A stretch of DNA of 64,000 bases from CAZKBP01 sp964551015 (GTDB taxonomy: Bacteria; Bacteroidota; Bacteroidia; Cytophagales; Microscillaceae), in assembly GCA_964551015.1 (NCBI GenBank), contig CAZKBP010000001.1, positions 124,001-188,000 on the forward strand. Direction: 5' to 3'. The first letter of the stretch is position 1, and each line of letters starts with the position of its first letter. The notes beneath the pieces were generated by a model. The model was not told where the DNA came from and made no database searches. It worked only from the letters and a program-made list of their open reading frames with translations. The translations under genes were made by a program, and so were the position numbers. Below are positions 26,455 to 35,800 of this stretch, piece by piece.

Positions 26455-26868
26455 CTAAGAAGAAAAATTGAACTCGACCTCTTGCTTGATCTCGGGGTGA
26501 AGACTCAGGGCGACGGGGCAGGTGAGTGCTACTTTTTTTAGTTTTTCTTGCTGTATTTCAGTCAGTTGAAGCTGTTGTGGGAAATCAATTTTCACGTGGA
26601 TTTCAGCAATTCGGCGAGGGTTAGCCGCCATGATTTTGGTGATCTCTAAGGTAGTTCCTTGCAGTGGGAGATCATCTTTTCGGGCGTGGATTCCCATGAT
26701 TGTCATCATACAGCTCCCCAAGGCGGTTGCTACTAAATCTGTGGGTGAGAAGGCTTCTCCTTTGCCATTGTTGTCAACGGGTGCATCGGTAATGAGCTTG
26801 CTTTGTGAGCGAAGATGCTTAGACTCGGTTCTTAATTGACCTAAATATTCTGTTTTTATGGTAATCAT
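26455..26868 (-). CDS. OsmC/Ohr-family peroxiredoxin-like protein
   Basis: Thiol-dependent peroxide reductase family, usually for organic hydroperoxides. Two redox cysteines are seen: GSCMMTIMG (about residue 53) and TCPVALSLHP (about 117). SPTDLVATALGSC is the family signature. The 137-residue length is normal. The start is divergent from the outer-membrane protein gene at 27000. Confidence 0.9.
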   Translation of the reverse strand: MITIKTEYLGQLRTESKHLRSQSKLITDAPVDNNGKGEAFSPTDLVATALGSCMMTIMGIHARKDDLPLQGTTLEITKIMAANPRRIAEIHVKIDFPQQLQLTEIQQEKLKKVALTCPVALSLHPEIKQEVEFNFSS

Positions 26869-26903
26869 AGGAAAAAGTAAATAGAGGTTTTGATAATTTT
26901 TTC

Positions 26904-26911
26904 TAACTTTG
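26904..26911 (+). promoter_or_regulatory. Bacteroidota -7 promoter box upstream of the 27000 gene
   Basis: TAACTTTG matches TAnnTTTG; leader about 84 bases to the TTG start at 27000. Confidence 0.45.
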
Positions 26912-26999
26912 ACTACAAATAAAAGAAACTCTCAACTAAAACTGAATTTTTTTTGTTCAGCAGGAAAGAAACTTTGCCCTGAATCTAAAGTCTAAAATC

Positions 27000-27767
27000 T
27001 TGAAATTGAAGCATTACCTCCCACTTTTCATTTTTTTTGTCTGGCTCAGCTCCTTCAATTTAGCCCAAGCGCAGGATTTTGAAGTTGATGAAGATTACAT
27101 CAGTGAATTTATTTACGGAATCAATCTAAATACCAATGGTGGTTTGATTGGTGGTATTATGTTCAAATCCACTAAAATCATCAAACCCAAGGTTTACCGT
27201 TCACTTGGTCTGGAAATTGTCGGTGTAAAAAACCGTAAAGAGATAAGAGTTCAAAGTGTCCGTACGGGCAACACTTTCATTCCTGGTAAGATCAATTATC
27301 TATACTCCTTTCGCCCTCAATATGGCCGAGATTATATCCTTTTTCGCAAAGCTCCAGAAGAAGGCGTACAGGTTTCTGCTAACTTCGCGGTCGGCCCTTC
27401 TATTGGCTTATTAGTACCTTATCACATTCTCTATAACTTTGGCGCAAACGAAGGTGCCCGCTCTGAACAATACGATCCAGCTGTACACAATATAGGCACA
27501 GAAATTCTGGGGACGGGCGGCTTTCTGGATGGACTGGGGGATTCAGAGTTTTTGTTTGGAGGTCACGTCAAAGCAGGCATTAGCTTAGATTTTGGTGCTT
27601 TCCGTAATAGTATCACCGGGATTGAAGCTGGATTTTATTTGGAGGTTTTCAACCGAAAAGCAGATATTCTCGATGTTCCCCCAGGCGGAGATCCCGAGTT
27701 AGAAGTACCTAATCGCAGTGCATTTCCGGGGGCTTATATTAATGTATTTTTCGGAAGTCGAAAATAG
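27000..27767 (+). CDS. Predicted outer-membrane beta-barrel protein
   Basis: N-terminal signal peptide (KHYLPLFIFFVWLSSFNLAQAQ). The rest is beta-rich with alternating hydrophobic residues, 255 residues in all, ending in NVFFGSRK. It resembles uncharacterised Bacteroidota outer-membrane proteins; no named family can be assigned. The start is TTG at 27000. The 3' end overlaps the 3' end of the convergent lycopene cyclase gene by 34 bases. Confidence 0.7.
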   Translation: MKLKHYLPLFIFFVWLSSFNLAQAQDFEVDEDYISEFIYGINLNTNGGLIGGIMFKSTKIIKPKVYRSLGLEIVGVKNRKEIRVQSVRTGNTFIPGKINYLYSFRPQYGRDYILFRKAPEEGVQVSANFAVGPSIGLLVPYHILYNFGANEGARSEQYDPAVHNIGTEILGTGGFLDGLGDSEFLFGGHVKAGISLDFGAFRNSITGIEAGFYLEVFNRKADILDVPPGGDPELEVPNRSAFPGAYINVFFGSRK

Positions 27768-28942
27768 TTTTTCCTCTTGCCTACAATATCAAAGAAAGCC
27801 TTTACAAAAGGTAAAGGAGGCATACTGGCCATAATTTGCAACTCTTCTCCAAAGTGTGTTCCCTCTCCCAAAAAACGAAGTACTCGCTGAGGCGAATGTT
27901 TTTTGAATAAATTGGCAAATATCTCGTGCGCTGGATAACGCCCCTTACTCATTACGTTAAGCAACATGCTATCGTAGAGCCGAAACCGAGGTCGATCCGA
28001 AAAATAATATCCAGGATTCTTATCCTCCAAAAGTGCCTTAAAAATTAGATCAGATTGTTCCTGAATATTCAAGAAGGAATAACCTGAACTGGCCTTGGTT
28101 CTGCCCCCAGCCGTTCCCAAGTGAATGATATGCTCCTCGGGATGTGGGTTCAGCGGAAGGTCTGCCATCGGGATGATCCCAAATTCTTCTTCTAAGATTT
28201 CATAATGCTTGATGCCCAAAGTATCTTGAATGTATTTTCTAAGTTCCTGTTTATAAACATCTTTGGGTAGAAGTGTTTCGGAGAAAAGCGTATATTCTAC
28301 TAAACTTTGATATTCACTGGTAGGTAGCAGGTAAAAAAAACGTGCTTCATTGGCCGGCTGAGGTACGCTAAAATCCATGAAAGTAGCTTCCTTAGGATTA
28401 AAAGTAGGCTTTTCTGTGCGAATGACCCAGCCCAGAAAATGTTGTTTAAGCGCGTGATAACCTGCTGGAATTTGCTCAAAACGGGGAGGAATGCTATTAA
28501 AAATATATTTAGCCTGATAAGTATCGCCGTTTATCTTCAAACTAGCCCCATGCGGGTGGTTTTGGATATGCTCCGCCTTGGCTTGCAAGCAAGTGATCTG
28601 AGGATTCTGGCGGAGAGCAGCTTGCGTATAATGATAAAAATCTAAACCCTGAATCGTTTTATAAGCATAGGGACGAATATCCAATAATGCAGAGAAATGG
28701 GGACTCTTAAACCAAAGATGATCCCATTGCTGCTTCACGATGGGTTCAAACATCGTATTTTGATCTGTCCAAAAACTCCAAGTTCGATCGTTTTGGTTTT
28801 TGGGTGAGGGATCTACCAAAAGAATTCTTTTGTCTCGGAGTTGGCTCTGTTGTAGGCGATAGGCAAGACTTAAACCTGCGCAGCCTGCACCTGCGATGAT
28901 GTAATCATAAAAATACGCCGAGTCGGAGGATGGGTTGGACAT
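27734..28942 (-). CDS. crtY: Lycopene beta-cyclase
   Basis: FAD-binding cyclase that makes the beta-ionone rings of carotenoids from lycopene. GAGCAGLSLAYRLQ (about 17-30) is the dinucleotide fold and NDRTWSFW (about 50-57) is the family motif. The block GTAGGRTKASSGYSF (about 278) is highly typical of bacterial CrtY/CrtL. The 402-residue length is normal. No other carotenoid genes (crtE, crtB, crtI) lie beside it, so the pathway is dispersed. Confidence 0.9.
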   Translation of the reverse strand: MSNPSSDSAYFYDYIIAGAGCAGLSLAYRLQQSQLRDKRILLVDPSPKNQNDRTWSFWTDQNTMFEPIVKQQWDHLWFKSPHFSALLDIRPYAYKTIQGLDFYHYTQAALRQNPQITCLQAKAEHIQNHPHGASLKINGDTYQAKYIFNSIPPRFEQIPAGYHALKQHFLGWVIRTEKPTFNPKEATFMDFSVPQPANEARFFYLLPTSEYQSLVEYTLFSETLLPKDVYKQELRKYIQDTLGIKHYEILEEEFGIIPMADLPLNPHPEEHIIHLGTAGGRTKASSGYSFLNIQEQSDLIFKALLEDKNPGYYFSDRPRFRLYDSMLLNVMSKGRYPAHEIFANLFKKHSPQRVLRFLGEGTHFGEELQIMASMPPLPFVKAFFDIVGKRKNYFRLPKNTLI

Positions 28943-29028
28943 ATATTTTAGTTTGGTTTATTCTAAATGAATAGAATGAGCATAGAAAGTCAACAAAGGA
29001 TGGTTCTAAATGTTTTTCTTAAAACGCT

Positions 29029-29700
29029 ATGTTCTTAAAGCTACAACAAACAGATGATGGCTCGCATACTTTGTTTAGTGAGCAATTTAATGAAATTTAT
29101 CACTCTCGCCACGGTGCTTGGCAAGAATCTGCCCATGTTTTTGTAAATGCGGGCTTAGATTACTTGGTCGGGCAGACCCAAACCATTCATTTGCTAGAAG
29201 TGGGTTTTGGTACAGGTCTCAATGCACTCCTCAGTCTGGAGAAAATTCAGCATCATCCACAAGTCAAGTTGCATTACCACGGTCTAGAACCCTTGCCCGT
29301 CCCTGAGGAACTAGTCAAAGAACTTAACTATTCGGATTTCATAGCTAATCAGAGCCTGAAAGATGCTTTTTTTAAAATGCACGAGGTAAAATGGAACGCA
29401 GAAGCAGAGATTACAGCGCAGTTTTTTCTCCTAAAAGATCAAGTAAAACTAGAAAACTTTGACAGTTCTCCTCGGTTTGATCTCGTTTATTTTGATGCTT
29501 TCGCTCCTTCCAAGCATCCTGATATGTGGCAGCCAGATAAATTGGAACGGGTAAGTAAAGCCATGAAAACTGGAGGTATACTCGTAACTTATTGTGCCAA
29601 AGGACAATTCAAGCGCGATCTCAAGCACTTAGGTTTGGACGTAGAATCTTTGCCAGGCCCTCAGGGTAAGCGCGAAATGACCCGCGCGGTAAAGTTATAA
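29029..29700 (+). CDS. mnmD: MnmD-type tRNA 5-(aminomethyl)-2-thiouridine methyltransferase
   Basis: Methylates nm5s2U34 to mnm5s2U34 in tRNA with SAM. Only the methyltransferase half of MnmC is present: VGFGTGLNALLSL (about 57-69) is the SAM motif and DAFAPSKHPDMW (about 160-171) the substrate block. The FAD oxidase half of enterobacterial MnmC is absent, as usual in Bacteroidota (standalone MnmD form). The 223-residue length fits. Confidence 0.9.
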   Translation: MFLKLQQTDDGSHTLFSEQFNEIYHSRHGAWQESAHVFVNAGLDYLVGQTQTIHLLEVGFGTGLNALLSLEKIQHHPQVKLHYHGLEPLPVPEELVKELNYSDFIANQSLKDAFFKMHEVKWNAEAEITAQFFLLKDQVKLENFDSSPRFDLVYFDAFAPSKHPDMWQPDKLERVSKAMKTGGILVTYCAKGQFKRDLKHLGLDVESLPGPQGKREMTRAVKL

Positions 29701-29732
29701 ACCGTGATGGTTGCACGAAGAATTTTTAGAAA

Positions 29733-31208
29733 CTACTCTATCACGAAACGCTGCTCTTCGGCAAAAGGGGAAGCTTGAAAGGCGGGACTGATGCTTTGTA
29801 CACTCCAATAATAAGTTCCCGGGGCTAAGTCCTTGAGAGTAAGGCGTGCTTGATGCTGGGCATTTCCTGATGCTGCGATGTGCCGGGAGCCATTCAAAGG
29901 ATTAGCCATAGGCGACAGGACATCCACTTGCTGAGGTTGACGACCTACTCTTACATTAAAAGTGGCTCTGGTTTGCCCATTTTTATCCCAACTGAGAAAA
30001 ACGTTTCTGCCCTTCACCTCCGCACGGAGTTGGGTGGGGCTAGATAGCTTGCTGACCTGTGGATTAAGGTCATTGCGATAGATGCGGGTGTAAAATTTGA
30101 ATTGTGCATCTTCTCCAGTTACCAAAATATCTAAATCACCGTCCTGGTCATAGTCGCCCCAAGCGAGTGAACCGGAAGAGATCGCCTTCAATCCGGCTTT
30201 CAAATCGATAAACTGCCCTCGCCCTTCATTTTGATACACATTGCATATTCTCCGATTTTGATGATCTACTCCCGAGAGCAATAAATCTAAGTCGCCGTCT
30301 TGATCATAATCGCCCCAGGCCATTGCCGAACGAGAGAGAGCTGGAAGTGTCGTTGTTACCTCGGCGAAATCTCCTAAATTGTTCTGATAAAGCTTGAGGG
30401 CTTTTTTTCTTTGATTATCTAAGCCACTTACAAGCAAATCCATATCAGCATCGCCATCAAAATCACCCCAAATAGAAGCACTTCTCGAAAGCTCTGCAAA
30501 GGAATTAGAAACAGATACAAATTTTCCATCCTCATTCCGATAGAGACGACCAACGGTATGGCGACTCGCCTGATTATCCCTACCAGATAAGAAAATGTCC
30601 AAATCTCCGTCTTTATCGTAGTCTACCCAATTGCAAGTGCCATTGGCAATACCCTCCAAACCAGCTTGGAGTGCAGAGAATCTTCCGTTTTCATTGACTA
30701 GAATTTGGGTGAGGCGTCGGCTCTCTCGGTCGCGACCCGTGATCAGTAAGTCTAGATCGCCATCTTGGTCATAGTCTCCCCAATCTACCGAAGCAGCAAA
30801 CAGCCCGGGTAAGCCTAATCTGAGTTCAACCAAGCGTCCTCCTTCATTTCTGAAAAGCATCGTTACTCTCTCGGCTCCATTTTGTCCAGTCATCAGTAAG
30901 TCTAAGTCGCCATCTCGGTCATAATCAGCCCAAGCCTGATTGTGAGGTAAGACGCTATTGAGTCCGGGCAAGGGGGCTTGGATGTCTTCGAATTGACCGT
31001 TCTGGTTGCGGTAAATTTTACTAACGCGGTTCTTGCCATTCCATCCCATCAAGAAAATATCCAGATCGCCATCTTGGTCATAATCGCCCCAAGCCACGGA
31101 ACTGTTGTTGACATTCTCGAAGGAGAAATTCATTTCGGTAAATTGTGCCCAAAGCTTATTTATGGAGAGACAACTCAGGAGTATACAGGCAAGATAAAAA
31201 CGGTTCAT
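29733..31208 (-). CDS. Secreted VCBS/FG-GAP-repeat protein
   Basis: A signal peptide (MNRFYLACILLSCLSIN) is obtained from ATG 31208; the ORF begins three codons earlier. The body contains about seven to eight repeats of a FG-GAP/VCBS unit, each with a calcium-type loop resembling DYDQDGDLD and a preceding W, giving a beta-propeller-like surface protein. The C-terminus has a fibronectin-like region (PTQLRAEVKGRNVFLSWDKN). It follows the SprF-OmpA fusion by about 60 bases on the same strand and may be part of the same transcript. Ligand unknown. Confidence 0.85.
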   Translation of the reverse strand: MNRFYLACILLSCLSINKLWAQFTEMNFSFENVNNSSVAWGDYDQDGDLDIFLMGWNGKNRVSKIYRNQNGQFEDIQAPLPGLNSVLPHNQAWADYDRDGDLDLLMTGQNGAERVTMLFRNEGGRLVELRLGLPGLFAASVDWGDYDQDGDLDLLITGRDRESRRLTQILVNENGRFSALQAGLEGIANGTCNWVDYDKDGDLDIFLSGRDNQASRHTVGRLYRNEDGKFVSVSNSFAELSRSASIWGDFDGDADMDLLVSGLDNQRKKALKLYQNNLGDFAEVTTTLPALSRSAMAWGDYDQDGDLDLLLSGVDHQNRRICNVYQNEGRGQFIDLKAGLKAISSGSLAWGDYDQDGDLDILVTGEDAQFKFYTRIYRNDLNPQVSKLSSPTQLRAEVKGRNVFLSWDKNGQTRATFNVRVGRQPQQVDVLSPMANPLNGSRHIAASGNAQHQARLTLKDLAPGTYYWSVQSISPAFQASPFAEEQRFVIE

Positions 31209-31269
31209 CGCAATCATGGCTTGTTTTATTCAGTCTGAATCAAATTTTGTTTTTGGGTAAAAGGGCATT

Positions 31270-32811
31270 TTATTCGTCGGGAAAGCGCATTTTGAAGGCT
31301 ACACGGCGATTTTTGACACGGTTGGGCTCACTGGTATTAGGAACTAAGGGGCGCGTTTCGCCGTAGGCATCTACTTTGATTCGTTTGGGATCAATCCCGT
31401 CGTACTCTATCAAATATTTTTTGACCGATTCGGCTCGCTCGCGCGATAAAGCCAAGTTGCTGGTAGCCGCCCCAATATCACAGGTATGCCCTGACACATA
31501 AATCACTGCTTCGGGATATTCCATCAATACCTGAGATACACTATCTAGCAAAGCCTTGGAGCGATCATCCAATTCTGAGCTATTGAATTTAAAGCGGAAT
31601 GCTCCGTCTTCAAGACCGGGTTTGGTACGAGGTTTTGGTTTAGATGGGATAGGAGGGACTATGGTGGGAACATTCATAGGTTCGGGAAGAAGCTCAGGCT
31701 CCTCCGGCCATTCTACAATTTTATCTACGGGGGTAGCTGGATAGGTTTTGCGTTTGAACTTACGTCTGAGTTTGAGACCCAAAGTGACCTCAAAAGCATT
31801 ATTGCCCTGCCATACATCGGAGGTATTGGTGGTAGGCAAATCAAAACTCAGGGTCAGAAAATAATTCGGTTGATCCCACTGTAAGGCACCCACGAAAGCA
31901 TCATTGAAATGATACCAAAGCCCCACACTGGCTACCCCGTTTTTTAGCAAGCCCTGTGGTTGTCTGGGGAATACATTAAAATTGAGCCAAGTCCCTGCCT
32001 GTACTTGATGATTGCCCGAGCGATTGACCCAGCGGAAATTAGGCATTAAAGAAAAGCGTAGTCTATCCAAAACTCTAATCCCACCAATCACTGTCCAATG
32101 GTTGGGTAAATTGCTATTTAATTCATCATAAAATGAAGTTTCAGGTTCATTAAAATTAAACAAACTCACCCCCAAAAAAGCAGTCTGGCGATCTAAGGTA
32201 TCTAAAGCATACCACATCAAGCCGGTGCTAAGAGCTCCAAAACCCTGACTAGTATTTTCGTTAAATTCATTGATACCTGACCCGGGTACGAAACCACCGT
32301 TGATAAATTGACTACTAGTGGTCAGCCCATCTAGAGATAAATTTCTTTGATAATAACCTCCTTGTATGCCAAAGGATAAGCCATTGTACCCTAGTTTGTT
32401 ATAACCCAAATTCAGATTATAAGCAAAGCCCAACAAACCCGCGTTGGTACGCAGAAAAGCTCCCGCTTGGTCGTGAGCAAAGGCCGCCCCGATACCTCCC
32501 CAGCGTTTACCGGTTCTGCGATTAAAAAGAGGATAAAAACCATTAATCATCGTATTGATAAAATTATCCCCAGTAGCATTGGGTTGATTCCTAAAATTCA
32601 ACAAAAAGCGAATGCGATCACTGCCCGCGATCATGGCCGGATTGCTGAGGAAGGGCGTGTTTTGAAATTGGGTAAGGTTAAAATCAGCTTGCGCGCAGAC
32701 GGGATTTCTTCCAAAGGATACAAGCCATACCAGTGCAATGGTGCAAATTTTTAGATAAAAGTAAAAGCTGTAATCTTGTTTCATAGAGATAGAGTTATGC
32801 CGGAGCTTCAT
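31270..32811 (-). CDS. PorP/SprF-family outer-membrane protein fused to an OmpA domain
   Basis: N-terminal ~330 residues are a PorP/SprF-type barrel (SNPAMIAGSDRIRFLLNFRNQ; NHWTVIGGIRVLDRLRF), needed in type IX secretion for export or anchoring of partner adhesins. A Pro-rich linker (about 372-400) leads to an OmpA-like domain, about residues 405-510 (FKFNSSELDDRSKALLDSVS; YVSGHTCDIGA; VDAYGETRPLVPN), which binds peptidoglycan. The 513-residue length exceeds plain SprF (~340). The start is ATG 32811 or ATG 32784 (MKQDYSFYFYL, signal peptide). It is only a few bases after the adhesin stop, so the adhesin and its SprF partner are translated from one transcript. Confidence 0.87.
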   Translation of the reverse strand: MKLRHNSISMKQDYSFYFYLKICTIALVWLVSFGRNPVCAQADFNLTQFQNTPFLSNPAMIAGSDRIRFLLNFRNQPNATGDNFINTMINGFYPLFNRRTGKRWGGIGAAFAHDQAGAFLRTNAGLLGFAYNLNLGYNKLGYNGLSFGIQGGYYQRNLSLDGLTTSSQFINGGFVPGSGINEFNENTSQGFGALSTGLMWYALDTLDRQTAFLGVSLFNFNEPETSFYDELNSNLPNHWTVIGGIRVLDRLRFSLMPNFRWVNRSGNHQVQAGTWLNFNVFPRQPQGLLKNGVASVGLWYHFNDAFVGALQWDQPNYFLTLSFDLPTTNTSDVWQGNNAFEVTLGLKLRRKFKRKTYPATPVDKIVEWPEEPELLPEPMNVPTIVPPIPSKPKPRTKPGLEDGAFRFKFNSSELDDRSKALLDSVSQVLMEYPEAVIYVSGHTCDIGAATSNLALSRERAESVKKYLIEYDGIDPKRIKVDAYGETRPLVPNTSEPNRVKNRRVAFKMRFPDE

Positions 32812-32814
32812 TTT

Positions 32815-35800
32815 TTATCGGAAGAGGTTAATTTTTCCTGTGTCTGAGCCTTGGAACCGTAAATCTTGCCCGTCGGTGGCAGTGCCAGAAATACGCCAAA
32901 TGTACTTGCCAATGGGCTGTTTCTCCCCATTGTGGGTGCCATCCCACCCCACTTCGGTGGCTTCTTGTAAGGTCAGTGCTTCATAAACGAGGTTCCCCGC
33001 CCGGTCGAATACTTGTAAAGTCACGTCTTCAATACAATTTCCATGAATGACAAAACGATCATTGCGACCATCTCCATTGGGACTGAACAGACTGGGAATG
33101 AAAAGGTCTTGCTCATCCACAATCGTGATTTGCACCGTATCTTGTCCGATACATCCTTGTTCATTGGTACCTGTCACCGTGAAAATACCCGAAGCCTGAG
33201 GTTGAATCTCTACCTGATCGCCACTGGGTGAGATGTCAACAATTTGGGAAGCGGGTTCCCAAGTATAGGTTTCTGCTCCTTCCGCCCTTAAGATTAAACG
33301 ACAACCTGCTATTCCTTGGGTTTGGTCGGCTTGTATATCGACCACCGGAGCGGGAAGTGTATTGATTACCAGCTCGTTTGAAGCCGTTGGATTCGTACAA
33401 GGTAAGCTAGAAAGAAGTACCGCTTGTAGAAGGTCACCATCTTGTAAGCCAGCGACTGCTAGTGTATCGTTATTTTGCCCTGCGATAGTTTCACCATTGA
33501 GAAGCCACTGGTAAGTCGGATTGTCCCCATCTGCGGTGGCTGTGGCGATAAAAGTAGCCGTTCCACCTGCACAAATTTGCCCCCCTGAAAGAGAGGATGC
33601 AATCGTCACTGTGGGACTGAGTGAATCATTTAAGGTCACCGCTACTTCTTGGTTTAGCATCAGAGGCGCGCAGTTCTGCTTAAAGGCTTGAACTTGGAAC
33701 AACACTGTTCCGAGTTCGCTGATGGGCCCTGTGGGGAAAGTAAGTTGCCCGCCATTACCGAGTAGAGCGCTGCCCACGATAGTATCCTCGGCCAAAAGTT
33801 GGTAGCTGACATCTGTCTCTGAATTTTCTAAGATAATGTCTGTACCATTATTTCCGAGACAAAGATCGGGTTCAAGTGCGCTCAAGGCGAGGTCTACTTG
33901 AGGTAAAGCACTGATATTAACCGAGAGGAATTGGGTTAGCAACTCAGGTGTACAAGGAGGGCGAGAGACTAACACGCGAATCGTGAGCAAGCCTGTGGAT
34001 AAGATAGGCCCTGTGGGAATTTCAAGAGTAGCTCCATTGCCTTGCACGGGGTCGCCTTGGTTGTTACCTGCTATTTGTAGTTGATAAAACGCGCCTGCTT
34101 CACTGTTGGCAATGCGAATGATGGTAGTAGGATCATCCTCACATAGTTCTTCGTCATCTAAAGACAAGATCAGGTCTAGATTGGGCCTTTCGTTAACTGT
34201 GATACTAAAATTAGCGGAGGTGGCTCTGCAATTAGCATTCACTTCCAAGGCGTAGTCGTTCCCTGAGGCACTCGGATCAATATTGTTGATGGTTAAGGTC
34301 TGACCCGTGGCAATTTCAACACCACCTCTCAGCCAACGATAAGCATTGGCTCCTGCTTCATTGGCCACTAAGATGAGTGTATCTCCCGTGCAAACACTGG
34401 TTAACCCACTAAAGGTCAAATCAGGAGGAGCCGCCAACGTGAGATTAAAGGTTTCAGACTGGATCACACAAGCACCATTATCAATCTCTAATACAAAATC
34501 CCCAGCGGCTTGGATAGAATCAATACCATTGATGGTTAAAGTTCTTCCGATGGCAATCTCTACGCCATCTTGTAGCCAGCGGTAGGTGTTGGCACTAGCT
34601 TCGTTAGCAGTAAGACGTAAAGTATCACCCACGCAAATTTGGGTGTCTCCGCTAAAAGTCAAATCAGGAGCAGGACTGACTGTTACCGAAAAAGGAGCCG
34701 AGATAGTCTGACAAGAACCTGCGAGTACTTCTAAGGTAAAAGCACTTGCTTCGATACTGCCATCCACATTTTCAAGAGTTAGTGTTCGTTCCGTAGAAAC
34801 TACGTTACCGTCTTGTCGCCAAGTGTAGCTAGTAGCTCCGATTTCATCGGCAATCAAGGCCAAATCTCCCCCAATACAGACGGCTGTATCTCCTTGAAAG
34901 GTCGTCAAGGGAGTACGTAAGCAAGGTTGGCTGTCTACATCACGATAGTTGGGGGCATTATCACCATCATTATCTGGTTCGGCAAAAGTACCCAAAGCCA
35001 GCCCATAGCCTGTGCCTCCATTGGTTTCGTCATAGAGGTCAACCAAACCGTCTTGATCTGTATCTCGGTAAAAACCAGTGGCTTGTGGGTCTAGGAAATT
35101 AGGAACTTGATCTTGATCGGCATCATCTAACCAATCTGGTTGCCCATTGGCATCACTGTCGGTGCTAGGATAATGACCAGGATTCCCGTTGGTCGTTTCA
35201 TAGTTTTGCGCTCTAAGGGTAAGATCGGCGAGGGAAAAACCATCTTCATCATCGTCAAAGCCTTCTATCCAATCCACGACTGTGTCATTATCTGAGTCGG
35301 CTTCCCGATAATCTACTTCATCTTGTGTATCAGTATTGACAGGGAATAGGGAGGCTCCGCCCGCAATAGGGTCGCCAAAGCTACCATAAGGAGGAGCTTC
35401 ATTATATTGATTAAAGAATTGATCGTAAGCATCATTCAGACCATCCACATCGCTATCTACCCCGACGAGCGGAGCGATGTAACCAGGCGTGGACTGGCCT
35501 TCTCGGTTATCGGGAATACCATCGCTGTCGGAGTCTAGGTCTTCGGCATTCGTGAGGTTATCGCCGTCCGTGTCGGGATTAAGTAGAGGGATTCCGGGTG
35601 TGCTACCAAATATTTCAGGGTCGACACTATCTTCCAGTCCATCTAGATCGCTATCAGTAATTTCTATTAGACCAATGATGCCATTCGAGTCGGGGTCAAT
35701 CTGCTCAGGGTCGCCACCAAAGGCTTCCACTACATCACTGATCCCGTCATTATCTGAATCCAAATCAAAGAAATCGGGTATACCATCCCGATCTCGGTCA

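Noticed and set aside
29733..31208. Repeated DNA segments in the VCBS gene as a possible CRISPR array
   Set aside because: The repeats are in-frame protein repeats of uneven spacing, not identical short direct repeats with unique spacers.
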